64,000 nt of DNA from Paenibacillus xylanivorans (GCF_001280595.1 NZ_LITU01000050.1:147982-211981), one strand, 5' to 3'. Positions 44,658 to 54,645 are shown, counted from the stretch's first letter. Made by a program: numbers and translations. Notes: generated by a model from the sequence alone, not told the origin.

Positions 44658-46904
44658 TTAAAGCTCCGAATGAAGTTCCTTACGACGATAATCGTTGGGA
44701 GTAACCCCGTTGAATTTCTTAAACATCCGATAGAAATAAGAACTGTTGGTGAATCCGGTTTGCTCGGCTATATCAGCTACAGATTTTTCCGTCTCAATGA
44801 GCAGATATTGGGCTTTGGCTATGCGCGTCTCGTTAATGACATCGGTTAGACCTTTTAACGTTAGCTGTTTGTAGAGCCTGCTGACATATATGGGTGACAT
44901 GGCTAGTTCATCTGCAATGGAGGTCAGGCAAAGATTGGTGTCTGCGTAATCTCGTTCAATAATGCAGTTGATTTTGCGAATGAGTTCTTCGTGTTTGAGT
45001 GTTCTTTTTTCTTCTACTTTGGATCCAAGCTCGTCGAACATGTGATAAAAGTGTGCGTGAACTTCACTGAGATCCTCGGCATCATGGATCGGAAGCATTG
45101 AACGGTCGGAGATGGATTCAAGCGTAAGCTGGTTATTCTTTTTGAGTGTGTTTCGTACATGATTAAGAGTCATGGTCAGATGGGACAGAGCCAGTTGAAA
45201 TACGGTAAATGGATAGGTTGCCGTTTCACTCACGATGTCTGCATAGACCTGTTTGGCTTCGCCTGTTTTGCCCGTCATAAGGTAATCAATCAGCTGTCTC
45301 TCTTTTCCAACAGGGAAAGCATATTCTTTGGCATGATACGCCATAATGTCCGAGGTATAGATCAGGCATCCAGGACCCATGAACAAACGGTGAAGCGAAG
45401 CTTCTGCTGATCGGGTGTAAGAAGCAATACTGTTTTCCAGTGAATCTTCCGCTGGCCCGATCGTAAAAGAAATGGAGCATCTCAGATGTGTCATCACGGC
45501 AGCCTGCATCATGCGCAGCAGTTCCTCAATGGAGCCATGGTCATAATCAGCTTCATTCTGAATTTTATCATTAAAGATAAGTGTGATCAGATCGCCGCCC
45601 ATATCCACAGCTTCGGTGTGATAGTAGAGGTCAGCCGTTTCTGTGCAAATGTTCATCATCGCGTATTTTACAAGTTGGACTTCATCCCGGTAGGTTTCAC
45701 TGAAGTCGGTAAAATGATCAATACGAAGTAGTACCAGTCTGGTTAGAAGATGAACATCAACAGCAGAGCCATAGAACTTCATTCGTTCCTCCAGCATGCT
45801 TCCTGTTACCGTTTCCCTTCCTTGCAAAGCCCCACGCAAAAAATCCTGTCGCAAAAGATGCAGACTGCCACGACGCTCCGCTTCCATCACACGCATACGG
45901 ACAAGCACTTTATCAATGGGATGATATAGCTTCCGTGAAACGAGGTAGGATAAAAGCACTCCCGCAATTAATAGCCCAAGACAAAAAAGAACGGTGTGTG
46001 TTCGCATATTGCGAATATCTGTGGTAATCAGGTCGTAAGGCGTGATTCGTACATAGCGCCACCCAAGGTTGTCAGGAGCGGTGTAGGTAATAAGAGACTT
46101 CTCTCCATCAACCTCTGCGGTAAAGTAGGCGGACTGCTCCGTATTTTGCAGGATTGGCTGCATAAACGTTTCATTGGACAGGTCTTTCATCAACGTACGA
46201 TCACTGAAATCGGACAATAACTGTCCCTGTTCATTGATAATAAACGTTTTCCCGGGCTGATCGACTGAGTTCATATTGGGACTGAGCCAGTCGTCCTTGA
46301 TATTTACAACAACCGCATAATTCAGTGTGGCATTGTCATTGATCGTGTCATAACAGAGGTACGTATAGCTGCTAACCTGAGTTTCCTCAGTGGAACCAAC
46401 TTGGTATGTACGCGGAATGGGAACAAAAGGCTTGTAATCATGGAATCGGTCGAGGATGCTTGTAATCCCCTTATCGTCAATTTCCGAGATGGACTGTTGT
46501 CCATTGCGAACTTCATTGGAACTGATAAAGAACTCATCATTTTTGGAGTTATATACATAGATGGATTCGATAAAAGGGAGGGACATGCGATAGTTGTCGA
46601 GTTGCTCCATCGCTGGCGTAATTTCATAGATACTCGGATTTGAATACAGCAGCAGAGCAGAGATGGTGTAATCCTGATAAATCTGATAAGACAGTGATTT
46701 GGCAGTCTCAGTCATCTTGGAGACTTCCCGACTGGTTTGGGTAAGACCATTCACATCTGTTCCGTAGACCTGACGAAGGGCGATACGATTATAGTTGACG
46801 TACAAAATGGTAGAAGCCACAAGCAAGGTGGCAACGGTGCTAACAATAATGCCAATGAGAATCCGTGCAAACACCTTCTGGCTGTCCTCTGAACGTTTAC
46901 GCAT
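44658..46904 (-). CDS. Membrane-bound AraC-family regulator (YesN/Cache-type)
   Basis: 748-residue one-protein signal system. TM helix 1 is near residues 14-38 and TM helix 2 near 305-325 (VLFCLGLLIAGVLLSYLVS), enclosing an extracellular dCache-like sensor. A cytoplasmic linker follows, and the C-terminal AraC DNA-binding domain (about 645-745) has two helix-turn-helix motifs (LTSIADELAMSPIYVSRLYK; VADIAEQTGFTNSSYFYRMF). Such proteins commonly regulate neighbouring carbohydrate uptake genes. The gene diverges from an Lpl-type transporter whose upstream DNA carries GTTCATATT direct repeats. ATG 46904 follows GGGAGG. Confidence 0.9.
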   Translation of the reverse strand: MRKRSEDSQKVFARILIGIIVSTVATLLVASTILYVNYNRIALRQVYGTDVNGLTQTSREVSKMTETAKSLSYQIYQDYTISALLLYSNPSIYEITPAMEQLDNYRMSLPFIESIYVYNSKNDEFFISSNEVRNGQQSISEIDDKGITSILDRFHDYKPFVPIPRTYQVGSTEETQVSSYTYLCYDTINDNATLNYAVVVNIKDDWLSPNMNSVDQPGKTFIINEQGQLLSDFSDRTLMKDLSNETFMQPILQNTEQSAYFTAEVDGEKSLITYTAPDNLGWRYVRITPYDLITTDIRNMRTHTVLFCLGLLIAGVLLSYLVSRKLYHPIDKVLVRMRVMEAERRGSLHLLRQDFLRGALQGRETVTGSMLEERMKFYGSAVDVHLLTRLVLLRIDHFTDFSETYRDEVQLVKYAMMNICTETADLYYHTEAVDMGGDLITLIFNDKIQNEADYDHGSIEELLRMMQAAVMTHLRCSISFTIGPAEDSLENSIASYTRSAEASLHRLFMGPGCLIYTSDIMAYHAKEYAFPVGKERQLIDYLMTGKTGEAKQVYADIVSETATYPFTVFQLALSHLTMTLNHVRNTLKKNNQLTLESISDRSMLPIHDAEDLSEVHAHFYHMFDELGSKVEEKRTLKHEELIRKINCIIERDYADTNLCLTSIADELAMSPIYVSRLYKQLTLKGLTDVINETRIAKAQYLLIETEKSVADIAEQTGFTNSSYFYRMFKKFNGVTPNDYRRKELHSEL

Positions 46905-47305
46905 GACCTTTCCTCCCGTGGACCTCCTGTTTTGGATGAACAAAGTTAGACTTCATAGCGAAGGGTAAGATTTCATATATGGGCGTGGTGAATCACGGAT
47001 GTATCTTGGATTATATATTATGTATGCGTTTACATCAACGACAGACGGCGTGCTATGCCCGATTTCCTTAGCTAAAGTTCAACTTTCGCTGTATTGTTCA
47101 CTAGGTTCAACCTATGCACGATATCAACTTTTGTGAACGCTCTGTCATTCATTGCAGTGTTCGTTCATATTGTTCATATTCCGTTTCGCAGAATCGTTCA
47201 TGATCCGGCCGAATGATTCAGTATCCGGTAGCGCTCAGGGCATCTACAATAAAAACAGAGCTCCACTGCGCACCACGCCGCAAGAAATTCGGGAGGGATC
47301 GAGCC
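46905..47305. other. Divergent regulatory region (AraC sensor / Lpl transporter)
   Basis: 401 bp with several GTTCA-type half sites (47095-47205), including the tandem repeat at 47164. No gene is supported; frames crossing it are extensions of the permease gene without ribosome site. Confidence 0.6.
47164..47181 (+). repeat. Tandem GTTCATATT repeat, putative AraC site
   Basis: GTTCATATT at 47164-47172 and again at 47173-47181, about 125 bp before the permease start. Confidence 0.5.
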
Positions 47306-48211
47306 ATGCTCAAAGAATTGAACAAAAACAAAATCATGTTCCTGATGCTGCTGCCTACACTGATCTTTTTTCTGATTAACTCGTATTTTCCGATGGTCGG
47401 CATCTATTATGCGTTTACCCGCTATGATTTCGAAGGTGGTTTGTTCGGCAGTCCATTTGTTGGCCTGGAGAACTTCAAGTTTCTGTGGCAATCAGGAATG
47501 CTGCTGAAGCTGACATCCAACACCGTGGGGTACAATCTGGCCTTCATTATATTGGGAAACGGGCTAGCGATCTTCTGTGCAATTTTGCTTAGTGAAATTC
47601 GGGGGAAAGTGTTTAAGAAAATTACGCAGTCGGTCATGTTTTTACCGTACTTTATCTCGTTTGTACTATTAAGTGTAATCGCTTACAACATGTTCAGCTA
47701 TGAATCCGGTTTTGTGAACACCGTACTCAAACGTTTTGAGGCGGGTCCAATCGATATTTACAATACACCCTGGATCTGGGTGTTCCTGATCATCATTTTT
47801 TATCTATGGAAAAATCTCGGGTACAGCATGGTCATCTACCTTGCAGCCATTACAGGTATCAGCGATGAGTATTACGAAGCGGCCCGGATTGACGGAGCTA
47901 ACATCTTTCAGCGTATTTGGTACATCACCGTACCGATGCTAAAACCGACATTTGTCATCCTGCTTTTATTCTCGCTCGGAAGCATTATGAAGGGGCAGTT
48001 TGATCTCTTTTACCAACTCATAGGAAATAACGGTGTCTTATATAACGCTACAGACATCATCGATACGTATGTGTACCGTTCTCTGAAAGTAACGTTCGAT
48101 ATCGGAATGGCTACCGCGGCAGGTCTGTATCAATCGCTGTTTGGTTTTATCCTGATCATGACCGTGAACTATATCATCCGCAAAATCAATGAGGACTACG
48201 CCTTGTTCTAG
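47306..48211 (+). CDS. Carbohydrate ABC permease, LplB-like
   Basis: 301-residue inner-membrane permease with six hydrophobic segments. The EAA loop reads YYEAARIDGANIFQRIWYITVPML. The N-terminal KNKIMFLMLLPTLIFFLINSYFPMVGIYYAF is typical of the LplB/YtcP group associated with large polysaccharide breakdown products. ATG 47306 has GGGAGGG eight bases upstream. It is the first of three transporter genes; the ATPase is not encoded here, which is normal for this family (shared MsmK-type ATPase). Confidence 0.92.
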   Translation: MLKELNKNKIMFLMLLPTLIFFLINSYFPMVGIYYAFTRYDFEGGLFGSPFVGLENFKFLWQSGMLLKLTSNTVGYNLAFIILGNGLAIFCAILLSEIRGKVFKKITQSVMFLPYFISFVLLSVIAYNMFSYESGFVNTVLKRFEAGPIDIYNTPWIWVFLIIIFYLWKNLGYSMVIYLAAITGISDEYYEAARIDGANIFQRIWYITVPMLKPTFVILLLFSLGSIMKGQFDLFYQLIGNNGVLYNATDIIDTYVYRSLKVTFDIGMATAAGLYQSLFGFILIMTVNYIIRKINEDYALF

Positions 48212-48241
48212 AAAGCCCGCAGGGCAGAAGGGAGAACCACC

Positions 48242-49141
48242 ATGCATACACATGCCAGAGATTCCGAATTCACCTTATTGTTTCAAGTCATCGCTTACAG
48301 CGTGATCCTTATTCTTTCCTTAATCTGTATCGTGCCATTTCTTTTGATTTTATCCGGCTCCTTCAGCAGCAACGAATCCATTGTGAGGGATGGATATCAC
48401 CTCTTTCCTACCGATTTTTCCCTGGAAGGTTATAAGATGGTGTTCAAATTTCCGACCCAGGTGCTCAAAGCTTATGGTGTAACGGTTTTTACAACCGTTG
48501 TGGGTACGGCTCTTGGACTGTTTCTCATTACAATGGCGGGATTTGTACTGCAACGCAAAGATTTCAAGTACCGGAACGCCTTCTCGTTTTTTATCTACTT
48601 CACAACCCTCTTTGGTGGGGGATTGGTACCTTGGTACATCATGCTGGCAAACTATTTCAATCTTACGGATACGTATACCGTGTTGATTTTCCCCGGACTG
48701 ATGACACCATTTCTCATTATCCTGATGAAAAACTTCATTCGTTCAGCTGTTCCGGATGAGTTGATTGAGTCAGCCAAAATCGACGGAGCGAATGACTTCC
48801 GCATTTACTTTAGCGTTGTGCTGAAGCTGGCGATGCCTGGCATTGCCACTGTAGGGTTATTTCTGGCACTGGGATACTGGAATGACTGGTTCACATCTTC
48901 ATTGTTCATTAACAACCCGGATATGTACCAGCTGCAATTCTACTTATATAACACGATGAACACGATTACCTTCATTGACCAGATGGCGATTGGCACCGGT
49001 ATTACACTTAGTCAGGATGTACCTACCGAATCGACCAAAATGGCGATGGCTATTGTGGTTACTGGCCCCATCTTGTTCCTGTATCCATTTGTGCAGCGCT
49101 ACTTTGTTAAAGGGCTTACCATTGGTGCGGTGAAAGGTTAG
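48242..49141 (+). CDS. Carbohydrate ABC permease, LplC/YtcP-like
   Basis: Second permease subunit, 299 residues. The EAA loop is ELIESAKIDGANDFRIYFSV, the N-terminal SGSFSSNESIVRDGYHLFP is the hallmark of the LplC/YtcP clade, and the C-terminal PFVQRYFVKGLTIGAVKG is nearly invariant in it. It lies 30 bp after the LplB-like gene and precedes the binding protein. Confidence 0.92.
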   Translation: MHTHARDSEFTLLFQVIAYSVILILSLICIVPFLLILSGSFSSNESIVRDGYHLFPTDFSLEGYKMVFKFPTQVLKAYGVTVFTTVVGTALGLFLITMAGFVLQRKDFKYRNAFSFFIYFTTLFGGGLVPWYIMLANYFNLTDTYTVLIFPGLMTPFLIILMKNFIRSAVPDELIESAKIDGANDFRIYFSVVLKLAMPGIATVGLFLALGYWNDWFTSSLFINNPDMYQLQFYLYNTMNTITFIDQMAIGTGITLSQDVPTESTKMAMAIVVTGPILFLYPFVQRYFVKGLTIGAVKG

Positions 49142-49250
49142 AACGTGCACGCGCTGTGGGGACAGATTGCGGGGGAGCTGTCTGTCCGTCTGAACTACGG
49201 CGAGTCTGCGCTAACATATAAGGTTGATCACAAAAAAAGGGAGGATGCGT

Positions 49251-50798
49251 ATGCGTAACAAAACAATTCGGCACCTGTCTATGGTACTTGCCCTGATGCT
49301 GTTCGCCGGGGTGCTTGCCGCATGTAATAACGGTTCTGGGGGATCGGCGCAAGGAAGTGAGCAGTCAGGTTCTACTGAAAACAAAGGGGAGAAGGTAACA
49401 CTGCAATTCTACATGCTTGGTGATGCACCCAAGGATCTGCCTGTAATTGAATCGGAAGTCAACAAGTTGGCTGAAGCTGATCTGAACGTCAATGTAAAAT
49501 TCAACTATACCTCCTGGACAGACTGGGATCAGAAATATAAACTACTTCTATCTTCCGGTCAACCGATTGACCTGATCTTTACGGCAGATTGGACGTTCTA
49601 TCAGTCCTATGCGAAAAAAGGAGCATTCCTGCCGTTGGATGAACTACTGCCTAAGGCAGCACCAACACTTAAAGCTTATGTACCTGAAGATATGTGGAAA
49701 GCGGTAACAGTCAATGACAAAATCTATACTGTGCCATCTACATGGACTGAATATGTTACTGAAGGTATTGCGTATCGTGAGGATTTGCGTGAGAAGTACA
49801 ATCTGCCCAAACCGGAATCTCTGGAGACCCTCGAAGCCTATCTGGAGGGAATCAAAGCCAATGAACCGAGTATGATTCCAATCGCGGACAGCAATGCGAA
49901 CCATACCCATGGTATTCGTCAATTGACATCCAAGCTGGTAAATACGGCAGGTCAGCTCTCTTATGGTCTGGACATCATGTATGATACACCATCCAATATC
50001 ACTTCCTATTGGGGGTCTGCACAGCATCTGGAAGATCTGAAAACGTATAAACGCTGGATGGACAAAGGCTTTTTCCCGAAAAACGTGCTGAATGTAAAGG
50101 ATACGTCCAACTCATTGCTGCAAAATGGCAAATCGGCTGTTGTTCTGTCGGGAGAGAACCCGAACAAATTTAATGCGGATGTGATTAAGGTCCAGTCCAC
50201 TCACCCGGATTGGAAGCTCGGTTATTTCCCTTACCCGAATGCAAAAGGGTTTGCACAACCCGTTCATCCGATCCACAATGGTTTCGCCATTCCACGCAGT
50301 AGCAAAAACCCGGAGAAAGCACTCGCATTCTATGAGAAACTGGTTACCGACAAACGTTACAACTGGCTGACCGAATATGGCGTGGAAGGCAAAAACTTCG
50401 AAGTCCAAGACGGTTATTATACAATGGTGGGCGATGCCCAGACCAATGGATTCCCGCGCGAAGGCATGAATGGCTGGGCTTGGCGTAATCCGGAATTCAT
50501 GCTCTACGATAAGAGCTTTGATGATGTGCTTGCTATTTTTAAAGAACTGGACAAAATGAAAAAGCCGGATATTTACACCGGATTTGCAGAGGATTGGACG
50601 CCATATCAAGCTGAGAAGGCTGCCCTAGAGCAAGTAGAGAAGCAGTATTTGTATCCGCTGAATGTGGGATTGGTTGAGGATGTAGAAGCAGGGCTGAATA
50701 CTTTTATGGAAAAAGCCAAACAGGCAGGTCTTGAAAAGATCCAGAGTGAGTACACCAAACAGTGGCAGGATTACTTGAAGTCTGCTGGTATTCAATAG
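49251..50798 (+). CDS. Extracellular sugar-binding lipoprotein, LplA/YtcQ-like
   Basis: 515-residue solute-binding lipoprotein. The signal peptide ends in the lipobox LAAC (Cys near residue 25), followed by a Gly/Ser-rich linker (NNGSGGSAQGSEQSG). Mature sequence features include LPVIESEVNKLAEADLNVNV, ILNVKFNYTSW-type start and a DUF3502-like C-terminus (PDIYTGFAEDWTP). ATG 49251 is preferred: GGGAGG touches the alternative ATG at 49245. It completes the three-gene transporter and is followed by a terminator. Confidence 0.91.
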   Translation: MRNKTIRHLSMVLALMLFAGVLAACNNGSGGSAQGSEQSGSTENKGEKVTLQFYMLGDAPKDLPVIESEVNKLAEADLNVNVKFNYTSWTDWDQKYKLLLSSGQPIDLIFTADWTFYQSYAKKGAFLPLDELLPKAAPTLKAYVPEDMWKAVTVNDKIYTVPSTWTEYVTEGIAYREDLREKYNLPKPESLETLEAYLEGIKANEPSMIPIADSNANHTHGIRQLTSKLVNTAGQLSYGLDIMYDTPSNITSYWGSAQHLEDLKTYKRWMDKGFFPKNVLNVKDTSNSLLQNGKSAVVLSGENPNKFNADVIKVQSTHPDWKLGYFPYPNAKGFAQPVHPIHNGFAIPRSSKNPEKALAFYEKLVTDKRYNWLTEYGVEGKNFEVQDGYYTMVGDAQTNGFPREGMNGWAWRNPEFMLYDKSFDDVLAIFKELDKMKKPDIYTGFAEDWTPYQAEKAALEQVEKQYLYPLNVGLVEDVEAGLNTFMEKAKQAGLEKIQSEYTKQWQDYLKSAGIQ

Positions 50799-50820
50799 TT
50801 TGTACTTTTCTTCATATTAA

Positions 50821-50850
50821 AAAAGGTGCCTTCGATTCGAAGGCACCTTT
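50821..50850. terminator. Bidirectional terminator
   Basis: Near-perfect hairpin AAAGGTGCCTTCG / CGAAGGCACCTTT around a 3-nt loop, between the convergent transporter and glycosyltransferase genes. Confidence 0.85.
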
Positions 50851-50880
50851 GCTGTGTACATGCAGGCTTGTTTGAAGCCG

Positions 50881-52029
50881 TTACAGTCTGGCTTGGTCTG
50901 CCGAGTAGGGACGCAGGTCCAGAAGGTCGATAATACTCTGTGCGCTCTGCATCGGGTGATACTTGGCAATCTGCGCCATGTGGCGTTTACGTTTCCGAAC
51001 AATGTCAGGGTAGTTATGGAGCAGCTTATTCATCCATTTTACAACAACGTCAAGTGAAGTAATCGGCTCTCCCAAACCTCGTGCAGTGAAATACTGAACA
51101 TTCTCTTCTTCCTGGCCCGGTATGGGATTATGGAACAACATGGGGATCCCTTTTGCCAAACCCTCACTGCATGTCATCCCGCCCGGCTTGGTGATCAGGA
51201 GATCGGATACTTCCATTAATTTGTCCACTTCATTGGTGTACCCGATGATATGGATATTCTCTTTTTGATACAACGGATTTTGCTCCATGCTGATTCGGCT
51301 TTTGTCATTGCGGCCGAGGCAGAAAATAATCTGAACATCCTCATGCCATCGTGTCAATAATTGGTTAACCACTTCATCACTAAGCATTCCCCAACCACCG
51401 CCCATCACAAGCACAGTAGGCATGTTCTTCAAATTGAATTTGCCTCGGATCTCATCCCGTCCGGGATGTTCCCAGAAATTGGGGTGGATCGGAATGCCGG
51501 TAACTCGAATTTTGTCTAAAGATACACCCCGCAGCATTAATTTGGACTTTACCTCATCTGTCGAAACAAGGTACAGATCCACTTCTGGGCTAATCCAAGT
51601 CCCGTGCGCGTCATAATCGGTAATGACTGTACAAAGTGGAACCTGTACACCCAGACGTTTCAGTCTGGATATGACGGCACTGGGAATAGGGTGGGTGCAT
51701 ACGATAACATTCGGACGAAGCTGACGCACAATACTGCGTGTATGGGTATAAAACAATTTATGCAACGCGAGTGTAGTCAGCCGGTTCAAAGATTTTTTAT
51801 ATTGGTGCCTGTATACATACCCGATGAGCTTGGGCTGATTAATGACCGTTTTTTTGTACGCTGTAATGATGAGTGGCGCAACTCTGGGGTTCAGAAAACT
51901 TCCCAGCTCAAGCACTTTGGTTTGCACATCCGGCGAAAGTTTTCGCAAACTGCTGGACAGCGCATAAGCGGCTTGAGTATGACCGGCGCCAAAGCCTTCA
52001 GATAATAGTAATACTCTTTTTTTCTCCAC
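50881..52029 (-). CDS. Glycolipid glycosyltransferase, MGDG-synthase/UgtP-like
   Basis: 382-residue family-28-type glycosyltransferase. The N-terminal acceptor-binding domain begins LLLSEGFGAGHTQAAYAL (GxGH motif), and the donor domain contains VMGGGWGML, VCTHPIPSAVISRL and the sugar-nucleotide site TKPGGMTCSEGLAKGIPML. The layout matches bacterial diacylglycerol glucosyltransferases and plant MGDG synthases, so a membrane glycolipid product is likely. GTG 52029 follows AGGTGAAG. It lies 50 bp downstream of a PAP2 phosphatase on the same strand. Confidence 0.87.
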   Translation of the reverse strand: MEKKRVLLLSEGFGAGHTQAAYALSSSLRKLSPDVQTKVLELGSFLNPRVAPLIITAYKKTVINQPKLIGYVYRHQYKKSLNRLTTLALHKLFYTHTRSIVRQLRPNVIVCTHPIPSAVISRLKRLGVQVPLCTVITDYDAHGTWISPEVDLYLVSTDEVKSKLMLRGVSLDKIRVTGIPIHPNFWEHPGRDEIRGKFNLKNMPTVLVMGGGWGMLSDEVVNQLLTRWHEDVQIIFCLGRNDKSRISMEQNPLYQKENIHIIGYTNEVDKLMEVSDLLITKPGGMTCSEGLAKGIPMLFHNPIPGQEEENVQYFTARGLGEPITSLDVVVKWMNKLLHNYPDIVRKRKRHMAQIAKYHPMQSAQSIIDLLDLRPYSADQARL

Positions 52030-52079
52030 GCTTGCTTCACCTGTTCCTGCGAGGTTTTCCTTAGTCTAACATATTCACA

Positions 52080-52607
52080 TTATGTCCATAAAGCAACTGT
52101 TGCAAGTGCGACTAAAGTACCGATCGTAGCACCTGCGAGCACATCTGAGGGATAGTGTAATCCCAGGTAAATTCGTGAAAATCCGACAATTAATGCAACA
52201 GGGAGTAACAACAACAACAGGAACGGCTCCATTGCCATAAAAGGAACCGTAACCGAGAATACGGCAGTAGTATGCCCTGAAGGGAATGAATGGTCCGTCA
52301 GGGGATTGCGGAACGTAATCGTATCCGGCAGGGCCAGGTAAGGCCGAATGCGTGGATACAGCTTTTTGGCGATGGCTACGGGAATGTGGCTAACCGCCAG
52401 AGCGATGCATGCCTGAAGTCCTGCTGTACTCCAAGGAGCTGGAGCCAGCAGCCAGATGAGTAAGGATACTGCAATAGAAGAAGTTGCTCCTCCCAGATGG
52501 GTGAAATAATACAGCCAAAAGTTCATAAAACGATTATGAAGTCGACCATTAATCCACATAAATACATTTCGATCATACTCTTGAAACTTTACGAATAAAC
52601 GGCTCAT
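52080..52607 (-). CDS. PAP2 family membrane phosphatase
   Basis: 175-residue lipid phosphatase. The three motifs are present: KKLYPRIRPY (KX6RP), FPSGHTT (PSGH) and SRIYLGLHYPSD (SRX5HX3D). Five hydrophobic segments surround them. The substrate is likely phosphatidic acid or undecaprenyl pyrophosphate. ATG 52607 follows AGGAGG. With the glycosyltransferase downstream it could supply diacylglycerol for glycolipid synthesis; this is inference from order. Confidence 0.9.
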   Translation of the reverse strand: MSRLFVKFQEYDRNVFMWINGRLHNRFMNFWLYYFTHLGGATSSIAVSLLIWLLAPAPWSTAGLQACIALAVSHIPVAIAKKLYPRIRPYLALPDTITFRNPLTDHSFPSGHTTAVFSVTVPFMAMEPFLLLLLLPVALIVGFSRIYLGLHYPSDVLAGATIGTLVALATVALWT

Positions 52608-52827
52608 ATTGGCCTCCTGCCAGTCAGGCCCCATGTTGGCGGCAGTATTTCCGGTAAATTGCTGTGTCCGGTGTCGTCCTGATTAGTATATAACCGTTTT
52701 TTCGTGAACTTGAGGTTATTTCAGGTATATGTTTATCATATTTTTAAATGTTGTCCTTTTCAAGAAGAACACATGTGAAAAAGGTAAAATTCATGTTAAA
52801 GAGTGGATATACACCCAACTTAACTTT

Positions 52828-52857
52828 TTGACTCGGACGATCTAAAAAAGATACAAT
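52828..52857 (+). promoter_or_regulatory. Putative promoter, distal
   Basis: TTGACT (52828-52833), 18-bp spacer, TACAAT (52852-52857). Confidence 0.45.
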
Positions 52858-53114
52858 GATTCAACATGGCTGAAATGCGGTTAAAAAATTGTGAGTAAAA
52901 GACTGAACTTTTTGAGGTCTGTTTACGTTATTTGATGTAGAGCCTCTGTCGATATGTATCAGCCTGATGAAAAAAGCAGGGACTTTAGAAATAAAAATCA
53001 AGTAAACGGCTGAAAATAAGATATAACAGGCATGAATGCGAGGTTGGAGTATCACAAAGTGCCTATTCAGCGTTTAAAGTTCACATTTCTGCTTCAGGAA
53101 GTGGAATTGCGGTT

Positions 53115-53143
53115 TTGACAAATGGCTGAAAAGAATACAAAAT
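53115..53143 (+). promoter_or_regulatory. Putative promoter, proximal
   Basis: TTGACA (53115-53120) with TACAAA at 15 bp or CAAAAT at 17 bp spacing. Confidence 0.4.
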
Positions 53144-53320
53144 CGATAAAGCAGCCAACTGGCATCAACCATGCTTGAAACATTGTCTGAAATATTTGCG
53201 TAGTAAACAAAAGAACAGGGTCATATTCTGCGCGTCACAAAAAAAATAAAAGTGCAGAATCCAGGAAGAGAAACGAATTAAAGTAATCTGGTTTTGAAAA
53301 AAAGGGGGTAACAGAGAACG

Positions 53321-54559
53321 ATGTTGGACGCTATATTCGTCACGATGCAGGTCATTCTGGCACTGCTAGCCGTGTACCAATTCACGTTTTCGCTGTTCGG
53401 TCTGATTAAGAAAAAGAAAAAGAAACATTATCCGGCGACAAAGTCATTCGCTGTACTCGTCGCAGCACACAATGAGGAACAAGTCATTGGTGCATTGATG
53501 GAGAACTTGAAACAACTGGATTACCCGGAAGATCTGTACGATGTGTTTGTCATTTGCGACAACTGTACGGATGGAACGGCTCAAATTGTAAGACAGCATG
53601 GATTGAATGCTTGTGTACGTACGAATGCTGATCTCAGAGGTAAAGGGTATGCCATCGAATGGATGCTTAAATACTTGTGGAAATTGCCACGTCAGTATGA
53701 CGCAGTCGTCATGTTTGACGCGGATAACCTGGTTGACCGTAACTTCTTGCTCGAGATGAATGACGACTTGTGCAATGGTTCGCGTGTTATTCAAGGATAC
53801 ATCGATACGAAAAATCCGGAGGATTCTTGGATCACTGCAGCATATGGCGTATCTTACTGGTACATCAACCGTCTGTGGCAGTTGTCCCGTCATAATCTGA
53901 ATATGGCGAATTTCCTCGGAGGTACTGGAATGTGCTTCGAGACCAACCTTCTCAAGGAAATTGGCTGGGGCGCTACAAGTCTGGTTGAGGATTTGGAGTT
54001 TACGATGCGCAGTGTTCAGCGTAACGTATATCCTGTCTTTAACTATGATGCCAAAGTATTTGATGAGAAGCCGTTGACCTTTAAAGCTTCAGCAAGACAA
54101 CGTCTTCGCTGGATGCAAGGTCACTTTACGGTTGCACGCAGATATTTCTTCCCGCTGTTGTGGCAGAGTATCAAGGAAAGAAGCTTGGTGAAATTTGACC
54201 TTGCTGTGTATGGAGCAAACGTGTACGTTGTTTTGCTTACATTCCTGATGACAGCTGTCTTGTGGGTGGATACAGTGATATTTAGTGGTCCGCATATCGC
54301 AAACATATATGGCTACTTCCCGCTTTGGGTAGGGTTCGTAGCGATTGGTCTGAATGTCCTGACATTCTTGTTGTCCATGGCGCTGGAAAAGGTTACTTTT
54401 GCCAAAGTGTATCTGTACCTGATCTTGTTCCCGATTTACCTTCTTTCTTGGTATCCAATTACGTTCTATGCGTTCTTCACGCAGAACAACAAACAATGGA
54501 GCCATACCCAACATACACGTGTTGTACGTTTGGATGAGGTGCAGAGCAAGCAGGGATAA
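53321..54559 (+). CDS. Membrane glycosyltransferase family 2
   Basis: 412-residue processive-type GT2. TM helix 1 (about residues 8-28) precedes the catalytic GT-A domain: VLVAAHNEEQVIG, VICDNCTDGTAQI, MFDADNLVDRNF (DxD), FLGGTGMCFE, LVEDLEFTMR (ED) and RQRLRWMQGH (Q/RxxRW). Three or four C-terminal helices follow. This is the layout of hyaluronan- or poly-N-acetylglucosamine-type synthases, but the product cannot be read. GGGGGTAAC precedes ATG. It is apparently monocistronic with a very long leader. Confidence 0.88.
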   Translation: MLDAIFVTMQVILALLAVYQFTFSLFGLIKKKKKKHYPATKSFAVLVAAHNEEQVIGALMENLKQLDYPEDLYDVFVICDNCTDGTAQIVRQHGLNACVRTNADLRGKGYAIEWMLKYLWKLPRQYDAVVMFDADNLVDRNFLLEMNDDLCNGSRVIQGYIDTKNPEDSWITAAYGVSYWYINRLWQLSRHNLNMANFLGGTGMCFETNLLKEIGWGATSLVEDLEFTMRSVQRNVYPVFNYDAKVFDEKPLTFKASARQRLRWMQGHFTVARRYFFPLLWQSIKERSLVKFDLAVYGANVYVVLLTFLMTAVLWVDTVIFSGPHIANIYGYFPLWVGFVAIGLNVLTFLLSMALEKVTFAKVYLYLILFPIYLLSWYPITFYAFFTQNNKQWSHTQHTRVVRLDEVQSKQG

Positions 54560-54610
54560 TAAATTATTGACTTGGATGAAAGTATCTCTGTAAAAAACAT
54601 TGTAGAGATG

Positions 54611-54639
54611 TTGACAATCGTTTTGCAGGATGTTATAGT
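54611..54639 (+). promoter_or_regulatory. infC operon promoter
   Basis: TTGACA (54611-54616), 17-bp spacer, TATAGT (54634-54639): a near-consensus housekeeping promoter. Confidence 0.8.
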
Positions 54640-54645
54640 ATTCAA

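Larger units (their letters stand above)
52608..53320. other. Long AT-rich intergenic region
   Basis: 713 bp without a supportable gene. It holds two promoter-like sequences (52828-52857 and 53115-53143) and a GAGG/CCTC-closed hairpin near 52913-52944. No riboswitch class was recognised, although such a long, A-rich leader before a glycosyltransferase is unusual. Confidence 0.6.
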
